In this document: piece by piece, positions 49,998 through 60,100 of the stretch
How the letters are laid out: every line of letters starts with the position of its first letter
Numbering within the stretch: position 1 is the stretch's first letter
DNA from: Liolophura sinensis
Lineage: Eukaryota; Mollusca; Polyplacophora; Chitonida; Chitonidae
Reading direction: 5' to 3'
Length of the DNA stretch: 64,000 nt
NCBI RefSeq assembly: GCF_032854445.1
Contig: NC_088299.1
Coordinates: 19,151,608 to 19,215,607 of the forward strand
Notes under the pieces: model-generated
Told to the model about the DNA's origin: nothing
Databases searched by the model: none
The model's input: the letters and a program-made list of their open reading frames with translations, nothing else
Made by a program: the position numbers and the translations under genes

Positions 49998-51033
49998 CTG
50001 TTATAAACCATAATTTTCTTATGCAAGAATTGTTAGGAATAAATGCTTGTCAAGAAAAAGCAATGCATACAAAGTTGTCTTGCCTGACACAAGGAGCTGG
50101 AATAGTAAGAGGTCATCATTTCAAAACACTGTTATCAAAGTACCCCGTCCTTTACTATTTTCATACTATGCTGATGAAAGCTGGTTGCTTTCTGCACATA
50201 GGGTTTATATATGGTTTATATGTGGAGTATTAAACACCTACAAATGGTTATAACAGCGGTGAATTTCACAGCACATGAGAGTCTACACACGTTATCACTA
50301 AGCCGCTTAAATATCACAAACTATCATTTAAATCATTATCATATCGTCCTTACACACATGAAATAAACTTGTTACAACAACTCTGCAGTTCTTTAAACAT
50401 CTGACCTGAAGATGCTAAAAAAATTCCATACAAATTTCAAGGAATTAAACCTGCCAAAATAAAACATGCACATATACAGTAAGCTACTTATGCAACAGTT
50501 CAGATAAATCAATTTCAACCTTTACAGAAGAGGTAAATTTCAATGAATTCTGACTCATATTTTAAGACTTAGGATAATAACAATTACACGTTCACTGAAC
50601 TGTTTACACCTTCATGTACCCTGTACAGCACATTATTTAATCTCTATAAAGAAAATATACAAGCAGACTTTGTATGATTCAACTTGAAAGTGCACGATCT
50701 TGTCTGATACAGCTTCACAAAATGTGCCACCTTGTCTGACACAGCTTAACAAACATCATCTCTTCAGGGGAGACTACTCTGCTTGGAAATGCGTGCACAA
50801 GACGGTCATATACATGGGGATTTCCCTCTGTTTTACATGTCCATACAGAGCTTACAGGCTAGGGCCTCCATGTGCTTGTGTTCTCCCCTGAACAGATGAA
50901 TGGATTTATGTACATGTACAGCCTCAACATGGTGGAAATATGAATTATGGCAAAGGGTGCTGGTCCCTGACTGCACGAGGTATCCCTCTAAGGCAGATAG
51001 AATCAGCTGGCTGTTTCCCTGTTGGTCCCAGTC
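49998..51033. other. CTSA 3' flank
   Basis: Presumed 3' UTR and flank of CTSA (minus strand). On the minus strand an ATTAAA variant signal falls at about 50636; no canonical AATAAA is evident close to the stop. Confidence 0.4.
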
Positions 51034-51117
51034 TCAGTATGGGATGTTCTGTATGAAGTTTGTAAAGAGTTTGAGGGCTGGTGCAGGTCTGTCTGTGGGC
51101 ACCATGTGACCAGATCC
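51034..51117 (-). CDS. CTSA: CTSA exon j, catalytic His and stop
   Basis: 27 codons plus [14 protein letters not shown], with the catalytic histidine, to the C-terminus NIPY. The acceptor is tgtttggcag. A 1.9-kb intron with two arrays precedes it. Confidence 0.95.
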   Translation of the reverse strand, partial: GSGHMVPTDRPAPALKLFTNFIQNIPY

Positions 51118-54100
51118 CTGCCAAACACAACAATGTCACACTTTAATAGAATGGCCCACTTAAACTTTCACACTTGAAATAAATATTTACTGACTTTAAG
51201 GCCATTCTCGAAATTTTTCACTTTATACGACAGTGGTCAGCCTCATGACTCATGAGTGGAGGAAACCAGAGGGCACGGCATACACCACTGACCTGTGGCT
51301 AGCTGACAGTGGTTAGTCTCATGAGTGGAGGAAACCAGAGGGCATGGCATACACCACTGACCTGTGGCTAGCTGACAGTGGTCAGTCTTATGAGTGGAGG
51401 AAACCAGAGGGCACGTCATACACCACTGACCTGTGGCTAGCTGATAGTGGTCAGTCTTATAAGTGGAGGAAACCAGAGGGCCCGGTGTACACCACTGACC
51501 TGTGGCTCACTGACAGTGGTCAGTCTCATGAGTGGAGGAAACCAGAGGGCACGTCATACACCACTAACCTGTGGCTAGCTGACAGTGGTCAGTTTTATGA
51601 GTGGAGGAAACCAGAGGGCCCGGCATACACCACTGACCTGTGGCTAGTTGACAGTGGTCAGTCTCATGAGTGAAAGAAACCACGGGGCCCGGCGTACACC
51701 ACTGACCTGTGGCTAGCTGACAGTGGTTAGTCTCATTAGTGCAGGAAACCAGAGGGCCTGGTGTACACCACTGACCTGTGGCTCACTGACAGTGGTCAGT
51801 CTCATGAGTGGAGGAAACCAGAGGGCCCGGCGTACACCACTGACCTGTGGCTAGCTGACAGCGGTGGGTCTCATGAGTGGTGGAAATCAGAGGGCCCGAT
51901 GTACACCACTGACCTGTGGCTAGCTGACAGTGGTTAGTCTCATGGGTGGAGGAAACCAGAGGGCCCGGTGTACACCACTGACCTGTGGCTAGCTCACAGT
52001 GGTCAGTCTCATGAGTGGAGGAAACCAGAGGTCCCGGTGTACACCACTGACCTGTGGCTAGCTCACAGTGGTCAGTCTCATGAGTGGAGGAAACCAGAGG
52101 TCCCGGTGTACACCACTGACCTGTGGCTAGCTCACAGTGGTCAGTCTCATGAGTGGAGGAAACCAGAGGGCCCGGTGTACACCACTGACCTGTGGCTAGC
52201 TCACAGTGGTCAGTCTCATGAGTGGAGGAAACCAGAGGGCCCGGTGTACACCACTGACCTGTGGCTAGCTCACAGTGGTCAGTCTCAAGAGTGGAGGAAA
52301 CCAGAGGTCCCGGTGTACACCACTGACCTGTGGCTAGCTACTGATTAATTTCCCACAGGTGACGTTATAATATAATATGTAATATAATATATAATGGTGG
52401 AAGACAAAGTGGTGACGAGAGCACCGGTCATCAACTGTTGAAATAATTGTCACCAATCAAAGTGGGAGAATATATAAACTCCCCGCACCTCATGTTTGCT
52501 GCTGACAGATAGGTAGTCATTCTCAAATATTACATAAAAATCTAAATTAACAAAGTGATTAAGCCTATCACTCACGACACTGGTATATCCCTCATGACAA
52601 TGGTATATCCCTCATGACAGTGGTATATCCCTCATGACAGTGGTATATCCCTCATGACAGTGGTATATCACCCATGACAGTGGTATATCCCTCATGACAG
52701 TGGTATATCCCTCATGACAGTGATATATCACCCATGACAGTGGTATATCCCTCACGACAGTGGTATATCCCTCATGACAGTGGTGTATCCCTCATGACAG
52801 TGGTACGTCACCCATGAAAGCGGTATAAATCTTCATATGATTATAAGGTTTCCTTTCCTGAACTTAATAAAAAATCTTGTGATGAAATATTGAGAGTCTC
52901 CATGCTACATGGACAATTTTCTTTTTTTTCTTTTAATCAGAAAGCCTTAGTTGGGTGTCCTTAAGGAAATCTTGAACCTCAATGGTTCTAGTGTTTAGTT
53001 CTTGAACATGTTTAATGTATGACTCACCCTGACAGTGACGAATGTGAGTCGCTCATACTGCTTGACGAATCCGGCCACCTGCTTGGTTCCATCAGCAGCT
53101 ATGTAATACCAAGCCTTACGCTCCTTAGGTTTCTGTAATACAGTCACAGATAAGCAATGAATACAGAACCTGCTTGGTTCCATCAACAGCCATGTAATAC
53201 CAGCCCGAGGCCTCTGTGGCTCAGTTGGTTAGCGTGTTAGCGCAGTGTGATGACCCAGCAGTCGCTCACCAATGCGGTCGCTGTGTTTTCAAGTCCAGCC
53301 CATGCTGGCTTCCTCTCCGGCCGTACCTGGGAAGGTCTTTCAGCAACCTGCGGATGGTCTTGGGTTTCCCCCGGGCTTTGCCTGGTTTCCGCCCAAAACA
53401 ATACTGGCCTTCGTCGTATAAGTGAAATATTCTTGAGTACAGCGTAAAACACCAATCAAATAAATAAATACCAGGCCTTACGCTCCTTAGCCTTCTGTAA
53501 TACAGTCACAGATAAGCAATGACTACAGAGTGTTTAAGTTATTCCTACTTAAGCATTTACATGAATATTTGTCATGGTTGGAATAAAACCTTGAGGGAAA
53601 TTGACAAGAGCACAGATTTCACCAGTTACATGTGGCCATTTGCCAACTATCATACGGTCATTGATGCTCAAGCAGCAAGACACCAGACATGACACCTCAA
53701 CTTGTCATAAAATACTGATGCTGGGCCAACCAGGCAATGGTTTAATGAAGCGCACGTTGATAAACCCTGAACTATCATGTCAACATATGTTGTAGAAATA
53801 TAAACGTCACTTAATTAAGGGTTACTTAACCCTAACTACAGTAAATCACGTAGAGTTTAGCCAAAAATTTCTGGCTGTTTAGCTGATTTGAGTTGCTGCC
53901 AGAGATGACAGGGGAGAGTGATCCGCCCCCAGCTGTGCACTTCATATGCCACATGGAGCAACTCCCCAGGCATAGAATGAGAAACGAGTGTTTATACACC
54001 CACTAGTCCATCTAGACCATCAGTGAAACGTTGTTGGTTGACTTGTTCTCAAGGTTGGGTCGGTCAGTTGTCAAAAAATTTTGACAACATAATTTGTGTA

Positions 54101-57100
54101 AATGATCTAAAATTTCCCCCCTCTGCTACTTTCTCACAGTATGAGTGGGGGGGGGGGGGGGGGGGCATGACGTATGAGATATTATCCCCCTCACCTCACA
54201 TTAGACTTCATGAAGGCTTAGGTTGCTAATCCTCACCACACGTATGCGGGTCAACAACAGTACTTGACAGTGAGGCTTTAAGATTTCCCAACCAGTCACA
54301 CCTTGTTTTTTCTCATGAATTTTACTCATGAAAGTGAATAAAGTATCAAGTGACAATCACATAAAAGTACATTCCAAAAATCTCCACACTAAACAGCCAT
54401 TCTGGCAGAAAATATGTAGAGATGGTACTCGCAACATTTCAACTGCTCAGTGAAGTGTTTTGACTCGACTCATTCAGCACACCATACCTGAGACGTGCAT
54501 TCTGACGCTAGCTTTGTAGCGATTCCACCAGAGCTAACAGCTGCATGTTCACTGAAGCGTGAGCGTGTTTATTGCCACAGGTATGTACAATCCTGTGAAC
54601 ACACTGCTCAGATCCCCACTGCCCCCCAGCTGTGTCCAATTACCAGAAATCACCACTAGACACAAGGAATCATGGGATACACTTTTTAAAATCATCGGCT
54701 AAACTCTACGTGATTTACAGTACCCTTCAGGAAACCAGTCCCAGTCCTGTTTCCTAGCTCTAACCTCACTGTGCTGTGTGCCAAGCAAGGTAGCGTCTAT
54801 CATTTCTCTTTTCACGAGACTAATAACTCTAAACTCTGTTTTTACACTGCACACCCACTGACAACATGGACAGATGGGATGGGGTGGGGGAAAGATGAAG
54901 GGGCACACAGACACCTGTGTGGGTGGGCAGAGAACGGGGTAATTACCGGCTGATTGAGAGAATCCACGAACCACTCATCTCCCAGGAAGTTACACGCCAT
55001 GTCAACATCTCCATTGTACACCAAAACTCGTTTCTGCAAACAGAAGTCATGTTGGATGTGTTCATCTGGTAATTTCCCTCAAACATGTGTAGGTACTGAC
55101 ATTATCTATTGTGTGAGATTAGCATATGTAGTGCACTTGAACTTTTACAACATCTTAAGTCCTGTCGGAGATTATAACCATGCTATCTGAGATTATAACC
55201 ATGCTATCTGAGATTATAACCATGCTATCTGAGATTATAACCATGCTATCTGAGATTATAACCATACTATCTGAGATTATAACCATGCTATCTGAGATTA
55301 TAACCATGCTATCTGAGATTATAACCATGCTATCTGAGATTATAACCATACTATCTGAGATTATAACCATGCTATCTGAGATTATAACCATACATATCCA
55401 GGAGTAGATAAAAAACAAAACATGCTGCTGTCACACTAATCAACAAATGCATACAAGTACATGTGATGGACAAATGGAGATCTGTGATGTGTTAAGATGT
55501 TAGTCTGGTATAAGCTGAAGCATACAGTAAACAAACACAGACAGGAACTCAATGCCACAGTGCTTGGTGCACGTTTGCATGTTACTGTCCTCTTTGAAAA
55601 AAGCCTTTGTGTAAGTATTTCTTGGGCTCTGATTTTGTTGTTTATAGACATTGTAGAAATAGTAATTAGAATCTGTCTGTAGACATAGTTATTTTTCTTG
55701 TTTTTTTTCATGTACAATGAAAATGAGCATATTTTGCTAATATGCCAAAAATGTCTTTTGTTAGAGAAATGCATTTAAAGTTGCTTGTAATTTTGAAATC
55801 CACATACAACAATATATTTAATGTATTTGACTTTACTTTAATACATGTAGTTGGGTGAACAAAGATCTTGGCCACTTTAATCAGACGTTTACAGAGAGAT
55901 ACAGAAGTGTACATTGATCTGTGGGTAGAGACCAGTAATGTTACATGTAACATACCCCTGCATCAAGCACTTTGTGGTAAAACTGCTTCGTGGTAGAGTA
56001 AAGGTTCTTGTAGTGTGAGCCAACTTCAGTGCTGCAAAAATGAAAGAAAGTACTTGAGCCCACTGAAATGCTATAAACATGATACAAATTAGTTATGCCC
56101 AATTCAGAGCGACAAATAGATACAAAGTATTTAGTTCTGCAAATTATGTCAAGTGTTTTGAGTCCACTTCAGTTTTATGGAAAGAAAACCACCATGGTGA
56201 CTTGGGTAAACCACCGACTTAAGGTAAGTCACTCAATAACTTTACCAGGTGTGACTTACTAACTTTAGGTGAGTAACTCAATAACTTTACCAGGTGTGAC
56301 TTACTAACTTTAGATGAGTAACTTTAGGTGAGTAACTCAATAACTTCACCAGGTGTGACTTACAGATATGCGCAGCAGATTGGTAAAAGAAAAGAAGTCT
56401 AACAAATCTAAGATGACAAACACTATAAACAGACACAAGAGCATCACTGCGTCACCATAACCCACAAACAGTGACAGGGACAGAACACACAGGCCATGTC
56501 TGAGGCCGGGTTTTATACATCTACATCTGCAGGCAGACTCTACATACAACAAACTGTACTTGGAACGTACAAAGTACAAACATTTTCGCAGTTCTGGCAC
56601 TGTGGTTTACCTGCATGGCGTCCAGGGGAGAGAACTGGGGGAGATATGGAGGGCCTGCCGTACGGCCTCCTGCTGCAGATACATCACAGTATTCGTGGCA
56701 TTTATACACGGGGGTGTCAGCATCACCTTGCTGGCCTGGTATTTCTCCAACATCTGAAACAGCACAGTCATTCAAAATTACATTTACAGGTGTGTGGTTG
56801 ATGTAATTAAGCAGTGTTATAAGTGCTTCTCTAAATCCTCCAGCTTTTTTTCATACTCTGATCGTAAAATAATATAGTGGCAGTCAGGTTATGGTCAGAA
56901 TTTTTAAAGCAACACCAACTGAATCTTTATTTATTTTTTGTTCACCTTCTAATTTCACTGTTAAGGTAAGAAGGCATGGTCAAGATGAAGTAGTTCACTT
57001 TGACTTTCTATCAACAGATAAATTAACCTTGATTCATGGATACAATATTTAATTGAGCATTAAGTCTGCCACTATATGTACATACAGAAAGAATGATTCA

Positions 57101-60100
57101 AGACACGGTTATCCCAGAAGAATATGTCAAAAATTCTATAAAGTTTTGAAAGCCTAGAAGATGAAGTTCAGCGCTGGGGATATGGCACTGACGGACAATT
57201 CACTCCGCCATCTTGTAGAAGCCCTTATGAACTTGGTCAATCACTACCGCTGAAAACGTCACAGAATAACTGGCTGTAACGTAAAAAAACTATTAGCTCT
57301 CGATTGTTACTGTGGTTTCTTGTAATGGATAGAATGATATCAATGCAACAAACTGGATTTGCAGTTAGCCTAAGTGTTAACCTGATGCATTTTGGAACAC
57401 ACATTTATGATCAGGGAACTGAGAACGGCTGCCAGTGTCACAATGCGTAGGATACTGCAGTAACTGGTCAAGGTGAGCTGGCAAGAAAACCGCCTCAGAA
57501 GAGTCTTTGCTTGAAGAAAATAGTGTGACTTTGCATTATTTTTCCTTACCAAGGTCAGATTTATTTAGAAAATATCTTCCCAAAATCTGAATGAAAGGGT
57601 CTGTTATCAATCAGAAAGTCCTGCTACATTTGGTAAATTCCCTGAAGTCGGTGCAGCCAGCTAGGCCTAATGCTTACACCCATACAGGACAAGGACAAGC
57701 AGGACCGCTAAAACACGACGTTTGTGTCCACGAACACGGCCCTAACCAAGTACCAAACTGAAAGAAACATCAGCCCTTTGAACACAGAACAAAGCTAGGA
57801 CTTTGGTTGGGTATCAGGCGTTTGTTTGTGTTTTCTTATCATGACATCATTAAATTTGATGTCGTCACTCTAGATAGCTATAACATGGCAAGTGGTGTCA
57901 CACATGAGTGGCCAGGTACTGACGATTGTTTGCTATTTATTTTGTTGATAAGCAATGTAGAATTTTTTACATATTTTTAGAACATTTTTGGCATACTACT
58001 TTTTAATTAATTCAGGTTAGTGGTTTACTTTATGCTCACTTCATTACTATCCACAATACTATATAATAAGGACATACCTGTACATGTATTTAGTGAAAAA
58101 TAAACTTTCACTGCCAAAATATCCCAGACAAACTTTACATCAGACAGATATAACCTAGGTGTAGACCATGCATACTTGTAGGTTAGGAGGGTTGCAGTAC
58201 CTTCTTCTGGGCTATGACTCTAGGGTTTGCGCTCATTGGCCAGCCGAACTCGGAGAACTCGAATGTTTGCAGCTGCTCATTATAGCGCAGGCCTTGTCCG
58301 TTCACACACTCGCCGTACAGGTTGTAGATATTCAGTCCTGAGCCGCTGATAGCGCTCTGAGCCCGCAAAATCTGAACAGAAAAGTATGAGAAGTATTGCC
58401 AGTGTAAATTATACCCGCAGTCAGCCATAGATACAAACACTTACTGGAATATACACGAAAATGTCAGCCACAGACACAAACACATGCACTGAGATGTACA
58501 CGAAAACGTCAGCCACAGTCACAAACACATGCACTGAGATGTACACGAAAACATCAGCCACAGACACAAACACATGCACTGAGATGTACACGAAAACGTC
58601 AGCCACAGACACAAACACATGTACTGAGATATACAGGAAAATGCATATAGAATGCTACTGTCTTTTTGGAATACATATCCTCTTCAACACAAACTATTAT
58701 TCTGTGAAGTAACTCCTGCTTAAATTAAGAAGGAAGGAGACATCATAACAGCTTGTCCACAATTTTGCTATCAAAATGTACTCTACAGATTTGCTGTCTA
58801 TTACTCAATGTTTGTCTACTGTTTAAAGATCTGTCAAAAACCTACTGCGTGTCTGCAGCTGTCCTGTCCAACTGCTCCCACAAAGTTACACCTGGTAGCA
58901 TTTCCTCCACAGCAGTTTCCCAGCATATTATTCCAGACCCTATCACAAACAAACAGGAGCATAAGCAATACAACAATATCAACTAAATCTGACTGGATAT
59001 TAAACTTACCAAACAAATACGCATCAAAAAAACTTGATAGAGGAACTGTGCCCAGGTAAAGTGTGTATGCTCTATTTACACATCTTTAGCAAAGAGATTC
59101 TCAAATCAATCAACTCTTCACTGAGTTTACTTCCTATCAGAAGCTGTAGTGTCAAAGATAACAACATTATATTTGCAAGAACAACTTGCGAGTAACAGAA
59201 TAAATATCAGAGACTATGAAGCCCATGGTACAACTTACACATCCCCCATAAGTCCATGGTACAACTTACACATCCCCTATAAGTCCATGGCACAACTTAC
59301 ACATCCCCTATAAGTCCATGGTACAACTTACACATCCCCTATAAGTCCATAGTACAACTTACACATCCCCTATAAGCCCATGGTACAACTTACACATCCC
59401 TTATAAGTCCATGGTACAACTTACACATCCCCCATAAATTCATGGTACAACTTACACATCCCCTATAAGTCCATGGTACAACTTACACATCCCCCATAAA
59501 TTCATGGTACAACTTACACATCCCCTATAAGTCCATGGTAGTATCCAAAGTACAGGAGAGAGTTCTCATTCATGACTGAATCCGACAGTCCATTTCCCAC
59601 ACCAAATCCCTGAAACGTGGAAATTACTGTGAATGACTCCAGAACGTACATGTGTGGGTGGAAAAACATGGCAATCATTTTCACAGTTACAGGATAACTG
59701 TGAGCTAAATGTCAGAATTACTCCTTTGTCTTGTTAATAAATAAAACATTGCCAGACAAAATTGAACCCGTGACAAAGTTTCTGTGTCACAGCTCCTGTA
59801 TTGCGCTAACGTTTGGGGCCTAAAGATGCACCTTCAGAAGCATGTAAAACTTTAAAATTACACTTTTGATGCAAACACTAAAGTTTCTCTGGCAAGAAAT
59901 TAATCAAAGTTCACAAAAAGCTCTCAAGTGTCACAAGAACTAAGAGGGTGGATGAATCAATCAGAATCAAGCCAAATGTGTCAATTGAAGAATTCTAAAC
60001 TTAAGGTGAAACACAGTGTTTTTACCCACAATGAGCCAATGTAAAGATGATTCATTTAATCCAGTATCAGACTGACATACATGTACATGTCAAGGAGCAT

